From Desulfobacterales bacterium (GTDB lineage Bacteria; Desulfobacterota; Desulfobacteria; Desulfobacterales; JANQIE01), in the NCBI GenBank assembly GCA_028282295.1, contig JANQIE010000181.1, positions 1-36,409 of the forward strand: a stretch of 36,409 nucleotides of DNA, written 5' to 3'. Positions within the stretch are counted from its first letter, which is position 1. Each line of letters begins with the position of its first letter. Of this stretch, positions 1-7,622 are shown piece after piece. The position numbers and the translations under genes are program-made. Below the pieces are notes generated by a model, which was not told the DNA's origin, did no database searches, and saw only the letters and a program-made list of their open reading frames with translations.

Positions 1-1
1 G

Positions 2-1612
2 CCCGACGGCACGCACGCGGTCGAAGCCAAGGGGCTGGCCCGGTCCAGCGAGGGCAAATGGCGCGTGGCCAAAGAAGGCAACCGGCTGCGCCCCATCGAC
101 CCGCACGGCAAGCCGATCGATGGCTATATTGTGGTCTCGCGCAAGCAAAAAGAGGGGGACGGCTATGACTACTTTATCTCCTTCAGGGCCAAGGGGGGGG
201 GCGCCGGAGTATCGATGGATGTCGGCGACCATGTAGACCCGAAGGAATTGGAGGACTATGTAAAAGAATATTGGGATCCTGTTATAAGAGGGACTCGGAA
301 AATAACACCGCAAACCAGCCCTTCAATGAAGCTAATGAAGCTGATGGACTATATTGATGATATGAACGCCTATGGAGATATTCGCTACAGAAACATCACT
401 GCCAAAGAAGGCGAGGATGTCCAGAAATTGTTCGAAGGTATGAGTGCCATGGCAGACCGCTTCCCCCGTAACTTCATCCCGAATAAATACAGAGCCGCGC
501 TTGTCGATATATTGGAGCGGTCAGGGCGCCTGCCAGAGATTTCCACAGTCGATAGACTTCGAAAGATGGACTATTGGCATGAGTTAAAACTTTACGAAAT
601 CCTTTTGGCGCAGCCGATAGTAAAAGACCCGGAAGATGTTTTGGACTATGAGACTTACCGGAAACTTTGGAATAGGCTTGACACATTTACTTCGGTCGAG
701 CCAGAAGATTATCGCAAATTTGCGAAAGCGATTGATGAGCAGGCGTTTTACTTCCGGGGTTTCAGATCTCTTAATCGTGAAGTAGATGATGGTATAATCA
801 GACGTATCCAATCCGATTCGGAATTTAATTCGGCCTTCAAAACGTTAAGATACGGTGATAAGCATGATCTGGACGACAAAGTTAGAAACGCGGCATCTCA
901 AATTGTTGCCGACAAAATAGCCCAATATGTAGAAGATAGCGTGAAGGAGGTTTTAGAGGCAAAAGGGCTGCCCGATCCGGCATTGGTTAATATGGATAAC
1001 AGAATAATCAGCAAAGTGGTCTTTGAAAATCTACAAGGAGGTAAAAATGCCCAAAAAAGAACAGCGGGTGGATTTACGTATCATAATAAAGAAATACTCT
1101 TAGATGACGATTTAAAATTACTTTCGCTTAGTTTATTTGGTTCAGCGCTGCATGAAACCCGTCATGGCGTACAACTCTACCTGGATGAATATGTACAGGC
1201 GGTTGCGAATCTTATTCGAAAAGGAGATCCGCTAGATGCCAGCATAGCGTCGGTCAAATCCAACAAATTTTTTAACTCAATGTACGATGAGACTCGTTTG
1301 ATTGGAATTGCGAACGGCCGGCCAAGAGGAGAAAGTATGGAAAAGTTAATCGAATCAGTTATTTACGCTACATACAATCCGAATCTTCCCCTCGCGGAAG
1401 TTCCGATGGGCGACATAATTTCGATTTTGGGAAATCGAGCCTACACCTTATCTATGCATGAAGTGGACGCACAATTACAAGCAGCGCGCATTGTTGACGC
1501 AATGGACAATGTCCATGGTCAAAGCATGTTCAGGGATAGCCCGCCGCCAAGCGGCGGCAGTGGTGGAACGGGGTCGTTTGAACCTGCCGGAGGAATTGAT
1601 GACCTGGTTTGA
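2..1612 (+). CDS. 5'-truncated protein with C-terminal HExxH metallopeptidase-like region
   Basis: The reading frame is open from base 2, so the gene begins before the window; a GTG at 65 is only an internal candidate. About 536 codons are visible. The first ~90 residues look like a linker region; the rest is predicted to be mostly helical and is clearly more AT-rich than the genes to its right. Near codons 380-395 there is an H-E-T-R-H motif (HExxH zinc-metallopeptidase signature), followed ~100 residues later by H-E-V-D-A-Q, which could supply a third metal ligand. The end is a Gly/Ser/Pro-rich tail. This layout, a GC-rich carrier followed by an AT-rich toxin-like tip, resembles the C-terminus of polymorphic toxins or large secreted proteins, but I do not recognise the family. 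No immunity-like gene follows. Catalytic activity is inference from the motif only. Confidence 0.6.
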   Translation, partial: PDGTHAVEAKGLARSSEGKWRVAKEGNRLRPIDPHGKPIDGYIVVSRKQKEGDGYDYFISFRAKGGGAGVSMDVGDHVDPKELEDYVKEYWDPVIRGTRKITPQTSPSMKLMKLMDYIDDMNAYGDIRYRNITAKEGEDVQKLFEGMSAMADRFPRNFIPNKYRAALVDILERSGRLPEISTVDRLRKMDYWHELKLYEILLAQPIVKDPEDVLDYETYRKLWNRLDTFTSVEPEDYRKFAKAIDEQAFYFRGFRSLNREVDDGIIRRIQSDSEFNSAFKTLRYGDKHDLDDKVRNAASQIVADKIAQYVEDSVKEVLEAKGLPDPALVNMDNRIISKVVFENLQGGKNAQKRTAGGFTYHNKEILLDDDLKLLSLSLFGSALHETRHGVQLYLDEYVQAVANLIRKGDPLDASIASVKSNKFFNSMYDETRLIGIANGRPRGESMEKLIESVIYATYNPNLPLAEVPMGDIISILGNRAYTLSMHEVDAQLQAARIVDAMDNVHGQSMFRDSPPPSGGSGGTGSFEPAGGIDDLV

Positions 1613-1673
1613 ATTCGGATTTATCAATGCAATATTTTTATAAAAGGTTACTATCGTTTTGATCCTGGACCCC

Positions 1674-1795
1674 GGCGTTCGCCGGGGTGACGACGGTATG
1701 GCGTTATTTATACAATTGGCTTCCGGTGTTTGTCGGGTGACGACGGTATGTTGTTATTTATTCAACTGGCCCGGGTGTTCGTCGGGGTGACTGTC
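1674..1795. repeat. 50-bp tandem repeat, about 2.4 units
   Basis: The string GACGACGGTATG occurs at 1689 and again at 1739, exactly 50 bp apart. The flanking bases also repeat: a (C)GGYGTTYGYCGGGGTGACGACGG block followed by a TTATTTATWCAAYTGG block, then a partial third unit ending near GTGACTGTC. Unit 1 contains a CCCCGGCGTTCGCCGGGG hairpin, a type that recurs at 17181, 18832, 26042 and, degenerate, near 36225. Confidence 0.75.
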
Positions 1796-1923
1796 ATTTG
1801 CCGGATCTTCAAGTTGGGATTAAGCGCCGCGTTGCGTTGACGATCCCGGTAAATTTTGGTAGCTCCATAGGGCCTTATTTTAAGAAAGATGCGCGAGTTT
1901 GTGCCAAGTAAGAAATCAACCTA

Positions 1924-2066
1924 GTGTCCATCCGGAAATAGTAGATTTTGGTTCAGGCCAAGGCCGCAGCGAATTTGAAACCGCAGGCGTAGCCCTGCTA
2001 CGTCGAGGATGTCAAATTCGTGAGAACGCCGGCCTGGGCCAAAAGATGCCATTTCCGGATGGACAC
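1924..2066 (+). mobile_element. MITE-like palindromic element, copy 1
   Basis: This ~143-bp element starts GTGTCCATCCGGAAATAG and ends with a near-perfect inverse (ATTTCCGGATGGACAC). It is directly flanked on both sides by the hexamer AACCTA (1918-1923 and 2067-2072), as expected for a target-site duplication. There is no coding capacity, so any movement would need a transposase supplied in trans. Its right end lies 27 bp upstream of the ACAD start. Other copies: 18650-18791, 29547-29688, 32016-32158, 36294-end; fragments at 6746, 23478 and 30133. Confidence 0.75.
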
Positions 2067-2093
2067 AACCTAATCTCGACGGCAGACTAATCC

Positions 2094-3236
2094 ATGGACG
2101 TTTTACTCAAGGAAAAACATATCAGCATCCGGCGCACGGTGCGTGCGTTCTGTGAGCGCGAAATCAAACCGGTTGCCGGGGAGATCGACCGGCAGGCGCG
2201 GTTTCCCTGGGAGGTGGCCGACAAGATGGGCCCCCTGGGGTACTTTGGAATCCAGGTGCCCAGGGAACTGGGCGGCGCCGGGCTGGATTCGTTAAGTTAT
2301 GCGATCATCATCGAGGAGCTGTCACGGGTGTCGGGCGCCGTGGGGCTGTGCGTGTCGGTGCACAACAGTGTGGTCCTTTACCCGCTGCTGGCGTTTGGCT
2401 CGGATGAGCAAAAAGAGACCTGGGGCCGGGCCCTGGCCAGGGGGGAAAAGATCGGGGCGTTTTGTCTGACCGAACCGAATGCCGGTTCGGATGCCGCCGG
2501 GATCGAGGCTACGGCCCTGCGCGATACGGATCATTATCTGCTGAACGCCAACAAGGTGTTTGTCACCAACGGCGGCATCGCCGACATTTGTCTGATTTTC
2601 GCCCGCACCGACCCGGACGCCGGGCATAAGGGGATCAGTGTGGTGGTGGCCGAGCGGGGCACGACCGGTTTTGTGGTGGGGGACCTGGAGGATCTGTGCG
2701 GCATGCGCGCCAATCCGGTCAGTTCCATTCGGCTTTACGACTGCAAGGTGCCGTTGACCAACCTGCTGGGCAGGGAAGGGCAGGGGCTCAGGATCGGTAT
2801 GGCCGCTCTGGACACAGGGCGCATGGGGATCGCCGCCCAGGCCGTGGGGATTGCCCAGGCCGCCCTGGAGGAAGCGGTGCAGTATGCCGGGCAGCGCCGG
2901 CAGTTCGGGGTGCCGATTGAAAAACACCAGGTGATCCGGATGATGATCGCCGACATGGCCACCCAGGTGGATGCGGCCCGTCTGATGGTCTACCGCGCCG
3001 CGCTGCTCAAGGACCGGGGGCTGCCGTTCTCCCAAGAGGCGGCCATGGCCAAGCTCTTTGCCTCGGAAGCGGCCTGCAAGGTCACCGACCTGGCGGTGCA
3101 GGTTCACGGCGGCTACGGGTATTCCAAGGCCTATGCCGTGGAGCGCTATTACCGCGACGCGCGGGTGACGCGCATTTACGAGGGGACCTCGGAGGTGCAC
3201 CGGATGGTGATTGCCAAGGGGGTGTTGGGTAAGTAA
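2094..3236 (+). CDS. Acyl-CoA dehydrogenase family flavoprotein
   Basis: 380 residues, the normal length for a short-chain acyl-CoA dehydrogenase. The N-terminus (MDVLLKEKHISIRRTVRAF) fits the first helix of the family, supporting this start even though no strong ribosome-binding site is visible. FAD/substrate motifs are present around residues 120-140 (FCLTEPNAGSDA) and in the following VFVTNGG strand. The C-terminal IYEGTSEVHR carries the usual catalytic glutamate (about E363). It would oxidise an acyl-CoA at the alpha-beta bond, or run in reverse, exchanging electrons with ETF, whose two genes follow. Its substrate is unknown; position next to a purine-degradation island suggests, but does not show, a linked role. 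The MITE-like element directly upstream may carry or disrupt its promoter. Confidence 0.93.
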   Translation: MDVLLKEKHISIRRTVRAFCEREIKPVAGEIDRQARFPWEVADKMGPLGYFGIQVPRELGGAGLDSLSYAIIIEELSRVSGAVGLCVSVHNSVVLYPLLAFGSDEQKETWGRALARGEKIGAFCLTEPNAGSDAAGIEATALRDTDHYLLNANKVFVTNGGIADICLIFARTDPDAGHKGISVVVAERGTTGFVVGDLEDLCGMRANPVSSIRLYDCKVPLTNLLGREGQGLRIGMAALDTGRMGIAAQAVGIAQAALEEAVQYAGQRRQFGVPIEKHQVIRMMIADMATQVDAARLMVYRAALLKDRGLPFSQEAAMAKLFASEAACKVTDLAVQVHGGYGYSKAYAVERYYRDARVTRIYEGTSEVHRMVIAKGVLGK

Positions 3237-3291
3237 AGGAAGAGGGGGGAGAGTATGTCAAAGGCCCAATAGCAAATTGTTTCAGCAACTC

Positions 3292-3331
3292 AAAAGAGAT
3301 GCAACTCAGGGCTCTGGACAAAAAGCATTAC
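3292..3331 (+). repeat. 40-bp dispersed repeat, copy 1
   Basis: Matches 12697-12736 at 37 of 40 positions in the same orientation; the shared core includes GGACAAAAAGCATTAC. A shorter related stretch (AGAGATGTAGCGCAGGG) occurs near 23438. The copy sits in the 145-bp gap between the ACAD and etfB genes. Confidence 0.75.
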
Positions 3332-3381
3332 AGGCCGCAAAGCAGGGTTAAAGCCTATAATCGTTTTTTTAAGAGGTGAAC

Positions 3382-4161
3382 ATGCCTTTAAACATTATCG
3401 TCTGTATTAAGGCCGTCGTCACTGATATGCCCACGGCGCGCGTGGTTCGCACGGTGGACAGTCTGCGGTTGAATCTGTTTGATCTGCCGGCGCTGGAGAC
3501 GGCGTTGCAACTGAGGGAAACTCACGGCGGCAAGGTTACGGTGCTGTCTTTGGGGCCGCCCCAGGCGCAACCGGTTTTAAAGGAGGCCCTGGCGATGGGC
3601 GCCGACCGGGCTGTGCTGGTGTCGGATCCGGCGGCGGCCGGTTCGGATACGCTGGCCACGGCCAATGCCCTGGCCGCCGCTCTGTCCAAACTGGCGCCGT
3701 TTGACGTGGTTCTTTTCGGCACCCGTACGTGCGACAGTGATACCGGGCAGGTGGGACCGCAAACCGCCACTATTATGAACATCCCGGTCATCTGCGGGGT
3801 GACCCGGTTGGCGGTGTCCGCGCAACAGGCCGAGGTGGTGCGCCTGCTGGATCAACTGGTGGAGACCTATGCGGTGGATCTGCCGGCAGCGTTCACGATT
3901 CATCCCGAGGGGGCGCGGTCTCGTGATATCGGGCTGATGGGCCTGGCTGCGGCGTTTGATGCCGCCACGGTGGAATCCTGGACCATCGCCGATCTGGGCC
4001 TGGTGCCCGCCCAGGTGGGCGACGCCGGTTCGCCTACACGGGTGTTGTCCATGCAAACCGTCAAACGTGATCGGCAATGTGAATTCATTTCAGCCCAGCA
4101 ACCGGAACAGCAGGCCGATGAGTTGATGCGGCGGCTGGTCGAGGCGGGGCTGGTCGGCTAA
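3382..4161 (+). CDS. etfB: Electron transfer flavoprotein subunit beta
   Basis: 259 residues from the ATG at 3382, preceded by AAGAGG at 3371-3376; a GTG at 3376 is open but overlaps that ribosome-binding site. The protein opens with the typical IIVCIKAVVTD strand and carries the characteristic ALETALQLRE segment, the VTVLSLGPPQAQPVLKEALA segment (a GADRAVLVSD strand follows) and the DTGQVGPQTATI nucleotide-binding loop. EtfB pairs with EtfA to carry electrons between flavin dehydrogenases and a membrane or soluble acceptor. It abuts etfA with no gap (TAA immediately before the next ATG), so the two are co-transcribed. Whether this is a bifurcating ETF, with a second FAD in EtfB, cannot be decided by eye. 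Confidence 0.93.
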   Translation: MPLNIIVCIKAVVTDMPTARVVRTVDSLRLNLFDLPALETALQLRETHGGKVTVLSLGPPQAQPVLKEALAMGADRAVLVSDPAAAGSDTLATANALAAALSKLAPFDVVLFGTRTCDSDTGQVGPQTATIMNIPVICGVTRLAVSAQQAEVVRLLDQLVETYAVDLPAAFTIHPEGARSRDIGLMGLAAAFDAATVESWTIADLGLVPAQVGDAGSPTRVLSMQTVKRDRQCEFISAQQPEQQADELMRRLVEAGLVG

Positions 4162-5805
4162 ATGGGAATGAAAATGATAAACGATTCTCCGTCTCTTGCT
4201 GAAATCTGGGTGGTTGCCGATTTACGCACCCCGCATTTTTTCGGCTACAGTTTGAATGTTCTTGCGCTGGCGCGCGAAATCGCTTCCCGGCTAAGCAGCC
4301 GGGTTGCCGCTGTGGTGATGACCGCCACCGCGCCGGCGGCGGAAACAACCGGCGATCCGGATAGCTGCGTGTTGCCGCTGCCCGCGCAAGACTTGTTGGC
4401 GGCCCATGGCGCCGACCGGGTTTACATCATGACCGACGACACGTTTGCCACGGCCCAGTGTCAGCATCTGGCGCCGGTCCTGAGCCGGCGGATGCACGCC
4501 CATCAACCAAAGCTGGTGATGGTGCCGCTGACCGACTGGGGGCGCGAGCTGGCTGCCCGCACGGCGGCCTGCGCACAGGTCGGCCTGATGGCCGACTGCA
4601 TGGATATCAAGGTTGATGGCGACGGGCAACTGGTGGGGCTTTGTCCGGCCTGGGGCGGCGAAATTGTGTCGCAGATCGTTCTGGCCCCGGAGCAGACCAC
4701 CGGTCTGGCTACGGTGCAGCCGCATTGCCGTGCGGCGGTAAAGGTCGACACGCCGGCTGCCGAGATGGTGGCGGTGACCGATGTGCAAGGCGTGGTGGAC
4801 AACCGCATCCGGTTGAAGGCCCGTGAGTTGGATACCGAACGGCAACAGGGCTTGGAAACCGCGCAAACGGTGGTGGTCGGCGGGGCCGGTTTGGGCAACA
4901 GCGAGGGGTTTGAGCTGGTGCGGGAACTGGCCGCCGGGCTCGGCGCGCAAGTGGGCGCCACACGGCCGCCGGTGCTGCAACACTGGGTGGCCGAGGACCG
5001 GATGATCGGCCAGACCGGCAAGGCGGTCAGGCCACGCCTGTTGATTTCCGTCGGCACGTCCGGAGCGGTGCAGTACACGGCCGGGATCGCCGAAGCCCAG
5101 ACCGTGGTGGCCGTCAATCGTGATCCCCAGGCGCCGATTTTTCAGATCGCCGACATCGGGGTGGTGGCCGATGCCAGGGTGTTCCTGCCGGTCCTGATCC
5201 GCAAGGCCAGGCAGACCGTGATGCGCCTGATCGCCGATCAGGTATGCGGCGCCGGTGACAAACCTGCCGCCGCTAACGGTTTCGGCGCACACATTCGCAA
5301 GCTCAGGCAGGGGCGCGACTGGAGCGTGGCCCGGTTGGCCGGCGCCACCGGGCAGACCCCGGATTTTATCACCCAGGTGGAGGCCGGCGAGGTGTCACCG
5401 CCGGTCAGTTTCCTGTTGCGTCTGGCCGCCGCTTTTGAGATCGATCCGGGCACCTTTTTGAACCGGGACGCCCAAACCGCCATCCGGGACCAGCGTCTTA
5501 ACGCCTACGTCAGGCGAACCGCAAATTACTCCTACGAAACCCTCACCCAAGGCCGCGAACACGACCACCTGCGGGCTTTCATGGTCACCATCGAACCCAA
5601 GCAGGCCCACAAGCCGGTGGCCTACAAGCATGAAGGCGAAGAGTTCATCTTTGTCATGGCCGGCGATCTTGAACTGACCTTGGGCGGCAAAGCCCGCCGC
5701 CTGAAAGCCGGCGAGTCGCTGCATTTCAATTCAGATACACCGCACAAGCTCAAAAGTGTTTCCGACGAAGCGACGAGGTGTCTGGTGGTGCTGTATACTT
5801 TGTAG
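4162..5805 (+). CDS. etfA: Electron transfer flavoprotein subunit alpha fused to XRE-type HTH and cupin domains
   Basis: 547 residues, well above the ~320-340 usual for EtfA. Residues ~15-360 are EtfA: an N-terminal alpha/beta domain, then the FAD-binding C-terminal part with LISVGTSGAVQYTAG (about 294-308), the VVAVNRDPQAPIFQIADIG strand and the domain-closing VVADARVFLPVLI. After a short linker, residues ~374-430 form an XRE-like helix-turn-helix (IRKLRQGRDWSVARLAGATG, then ITQVEAGEVSPPVSFLLRLA). Residues ~466-547 are a cupin (HEGEEFIFVMAGDLEL, then AGESLHFNSDTPHKLKS). The HTH-cupin pair is a common stand-alone regulator layout. One frame runs through all three parts with no internal stop, so the fusion is directly seen. 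ATG 4162 directly follows the etfB stop; ATG 4174 is an alternative start. A redox-linked regulator of the island is inference. Confidence 0.92.
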   Translation: MGMKMINDSPSLAEIWVVADLRTPHFFGYSLNVLALAREIASRLSSRVAAVVMTATAPAAETTGDPDSCVLPLPAQDLLAAHGADRVYIMTDDTFATAQCQHLAPVLSRRMHAHQPKLVMVPLTDWGRELAARTAACAQVGLMADCMDIKVDGDGQLVGLCPAWGGEIVSQIVLAPEQTTGLATVQPHCRAAVKVDTPAAEMVAVTDVQGVVDNRIRLKARELDTERQQGLETAQTVVVGGAGLGNSEGFELVRELAAGLGAQVGATRPPVLQHWVAEDRMIGQTGKAVRPRLLISVGTSGAVQYTAGIAEAQTVVAVNRDPQAPIFQIADIGVVADARVFLPVLIRKARQTVMRLIADQVCGAGDKPAAANGFGAHIRKLRQGRDWSVARLAGATGQTPDFITQVEAGEVSPPVSFLLRLAAAFEIDPGTFLNRDAQTAIRDQRLNAYVRRTANYSYETLTQGREHDHLRAFMVTIEPKQAHKPVAYKHEGEEFIFVMAGDLELTLGGKARRLKAGESLHFNSDTPHKLKSVSDEATRCLVVLYTL

Positions 5806-5812
5806 GCGATGA

Positions 5813-6601
5813 TTAAATTCCCTCCAGGGTAAACACCTGCGGGCTGGTCAGGGCGTTGCAGGCCCGCGCGGTGGCCATGGTGTCGGCATGCCTGCTGTTT
5901 AGCAGCACCATATCCAGCCCTGCCCCTGCCAGCATGGCCAAGTAGGTTTGTTCCAGTGTCAGGCGGCGCGGGTCAGCGCCCATTCCGGCGGTCAGATTCG
6001 ATAACCCGGCGATGGTTTTAACGTCAAAACCGAGGATGTCGGGCAGTAATTGCAAAACTTTTAATATCTGCATGGCCTGTTGGTGTCCGTCCTGCCAGAT
6101 CACCGGCACCACCACCGGGTCGATGATCAGTTTGTCCGGGGCGATACCGGCTTGTTGGGCCCGGGACCAGATGTCGACCGCCAGGTTCAGGCGGGTGTCG
6201 GCGTCCGGCGGTACATGGCCGTCCGGAAAGAGCAGATAGCCGATGATGGCGGCGTTGTGGGCGGCTGCCAGCGGCAGGATTTTTTCAAGCTTGACCGGCT
6301 CCAGGGAAAAACCGTTGATAATGGCGCGGTTGCGGCAGGCTTTGAGGCCGGCGGCCATGGCTGTTGGATTGGCCGTGTCGATCACCAGCGGCAGGTCACA
6401 GGCGGCTTGCACGGTTGTCACGCAAAAGGTCATTTTCGCCTCGCTGTCGCGCGGCAACGGGCCGGTATTGATGTCGATGGCCTGGGCGCCGGCGGTCACA
6501 CATTCACGGACCAGGTTTTCGATGGGCGTGGGGGCGAACCGGTCAAGGGCGCCGGCCACAGCCGGATTGGTGATCTGCAGGTTGTCGGCAATGCGCAACA
6601 T
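5813..6601 (-). CDS. Pterin-dependent methyltransferase (methyltetrahydrofolate:corrinoid methyltransferase type)
   Basis: 262 residues from the ATG at 6601, which has AGGAG about 10 bases upstream; the frame stays open to 6853 but that extension reads through a repeat fragment and is unlikely to be coding. The sequence has the dihydropteroate-synthase-like TIM-barrel motifs GAQAIDINTGP (about residues 35-45), LPLVIDTANP, an INGFSLE strand, LIIDPVVVPVIWQDG and KTIAGLSNLTAG. These match the AcsE/MtrH-like family, which moves a methyl group between tetrahydrofolate and a corrinoid protein. No corrinoid protein or reductase gene lies next to it. It converges on etfA with a 7-bp gap and probably belongs with yqeC and mocA on the same strand, though a 256-bp repeat-bearing spacer lies between. 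A role in one-carbon recovery from purine or glycine breakdown is inference. Confidence 0.85.
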   Translation of the reverse strand: MLRIADNLQITNPAVAGALDRFAPTPIENLVRECVTAGAQAIDINTGPLPRDSEAKMTFCVTTVQAACDLPLVIDTANPTAMAAGLKACRNRAIINGFSLEPVKLEKILPLAAAHNAAIIGYLLFPDGHVPPDADTRLNLAVDIWSRAQQAGIAPDKLIIDPVVVPVIWQDGHQQAMQILKVLQLLPDILGFDVKTIAGLSNLTAGMGADPRRLTLEQTYLAMLAGAGLDMVLLNSRHADTMATARACNALTSPQVFTLEGI

Positions 6602-6679
6602 GGATGTGTGTACTCCTGTATGGGAACGATTGGGGTAATTTTTGTCGGACCTGCCGCAAACAGGATGACGGCTCAATTC

Positions 6680-6734
6680 GGTGGGCATGGCCCACCCGAT
6701 CGACGCGGCAATAGCAGGGTGGGCCGTGCCCACC
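6680..6734. repeat. Twin GGTGGGC...GCCCACC palindromes
   Basis: Two perfect 7-bp-arm hairpins, each with a 3-base loop: GGTGGGCATGGCCCACC at 6680-6696 and GGTGGGCCGTGCCCACC at 6718-6734, separated by 21 bp. They lie between yqeC and the methyltransferase gene on the minus strand. They look like a short palindromic repeat pair; no T-run follows, so they are not classical terminators. Confidence 0.7.
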
Positions 6735-6745
6735 AACATTATCTG

Positions 6746-6803
6746 GTGCCCATCCGGAAATAGCATCTTTTGGTCCAGGCCGGCGTTCTCACGAATTTGA
6801 AAT
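6746..6803 (-). repeat. Half copy of the MITE-like palindromic element
   Basis: Begins GTGCCCATCCGGAAATAGCA, matching one terminus of the element, and continues about 58 bp (TTTTGGTCCAGGCCGGCGTTCTCACGAATTTGAAAT) before similarity stops. The other terminus is missing. It lies in the spacer upstream of the methyltransferase and makes that frame look longer at its N-terminus. Confidence 0.7.
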
Positions 6804-6857
6804 CCCCCTCTGCGAACTCTGCGTCTCTGCGTGAAACAAAAAATTAATGTCACATGG

Positions 6858-7622
6858 TTATCGTTTGTCCACGGCTTTGATCGGATCCGGATCGTTCAGA
6901 CTGCCGATCAACACCTGCTCAATTCTTGTTGGCGATGGTTTTCGATAGATTCGATGCGCCAGCTGCCGGCCTTGCGCAATATCGTCGGGCGTATCGGCCT
7001 GATTCAGGAAAACGACTCTGCGTGCTTGAGCGGGTGCGTTTTTGAACAAGCCAATGGGCGCGTGCACTAACTCGACCAACGCTGCTGAGTCAATTTTCGC
7101 GCCCGCCGCCAAACCGGTTACCCGGGCAAAGGCTGCGGGACGGTGCACCCATGTTTCGGTTAACGGCTGGTGCAATGCCTGTAGACCGATCAGGCCGATG
7201 ATCACAATGGCGCCGGCCGGAACAACCGGTTCATGCGTTGCCGGCGCCTTGACCGCCCGTCCCCTGGCGCCGTCGGCTTCCACTAAAATCAGATCGAAAT
7301 GTCCCTGGTCGCGCCAGGTATCGATGACCTGGGGGGCATAGCCTTTCACTTTTATTGACCCGGCGCCGCTGTGCTGGGCGGCCAACGTAATTTGCCCGGC
7401 GACAGCCGCTTTACCCGGTTCACCGTTCGTTATGAACCGATGGGCCGGATAGCGCGCGTGGGCCGGGTGCCAAAGGGCGGTCGTCGTGGTCATCAGAACC
7501 CGGCAGCCCTGCGCGGCATACGCCCGGGCCAGCAGCCCCATCAGGGTGGTTTTGCCGCCCGCGCCCACCAATGCGACGGTGGCGGGACGTGTGATCCGTA
7601 GCGCTTGCGTCAATCCGGTCAT
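6858..7622 (-). CDS. yqeC: YqeC-like selenium-dependent hydroxylase accessory protein
   Basis: 254 residues. It has a P-loop GAGGKTT at residues 20-26 close to the N-terminus, then a TTTTALWHP segment and the LVEADGARGRAVKAPATHEPVVP block that is typical of YqeC. YqeC proteins are genomically linked to selenium-dependent molybdenum hydroxylases and are thought to take part in cofactor maturation; the biochemical step is not established. The ATG overlaps the mocA stop (ATGA), showing tight co-transcription with mocA. Family membership is confident; function follows from genomic linkage and from yqeB, mocA, xdhD-like and xdhAB genes in the same window. Confidence 0.9.
   Translation of the reverse strand: MTGLTQALRITRPATVALVGAGGKTTLMGLLARAYAAQGCRVLMTTTTALWHPAHARYPAHRFITNGEPGKAAVAGQITLAAQHSGAGSIKVKGYAPQVIDTWRDQGHFDLILVEADGARGRAVKAPATHEPVVPAGAIVIIGLIGLQALHQPLTETWVHRPAAFARVTGLAAGAKIDSAALVELVHAPIGLFKNAPAQARRVVFLNQADTPDDIAQGRQLAHRIYRKPSPTRIEQVLIGSLNDPDPIKAVDKR

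Larger units (their letters stand above)
1613..2093. other. Repeat-filled spacer between the toxin-like gene and the ACAD gene
   Basis: This 481-bp gap holds no convincing gene. It contains a CCCCGGC hairpin within a 50-bp tandem repeat (1674-1795) and a full ~143-bp palindromic element (1924-2066). A 63-codon open frame at 1899-2090 runs through that element and is not credible as a gene. Confidence 0.7.

Noticed and set aside
1899-2090. 63-codon frame ending just before the ACAD gene
   Set aside because: It is written almost wholly by the MITE-like element, and equivalent frames appear at other copies.
2322-3200. 292-codon minus-strand open frame opposite the ACAD gene
   Set aside because: It is the antisense shadow of a well-supported gene; its His/Gly/Arg-rich translation is typical of GC-rich shadows. 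The same applies to long antisense frames at 4291-5292, 11327-12103, 15428-16639, 17594-18670, 18939-20267, 20161-21147, 23873-25048 and 26811-27911.
6602-6853. N-terminal extension of the methyltransferase frame
   Set aside because: It reads through a half MITE-like element and the twin palindromes; the ATG at 6601 has a good AGGAG and matches the family's start.
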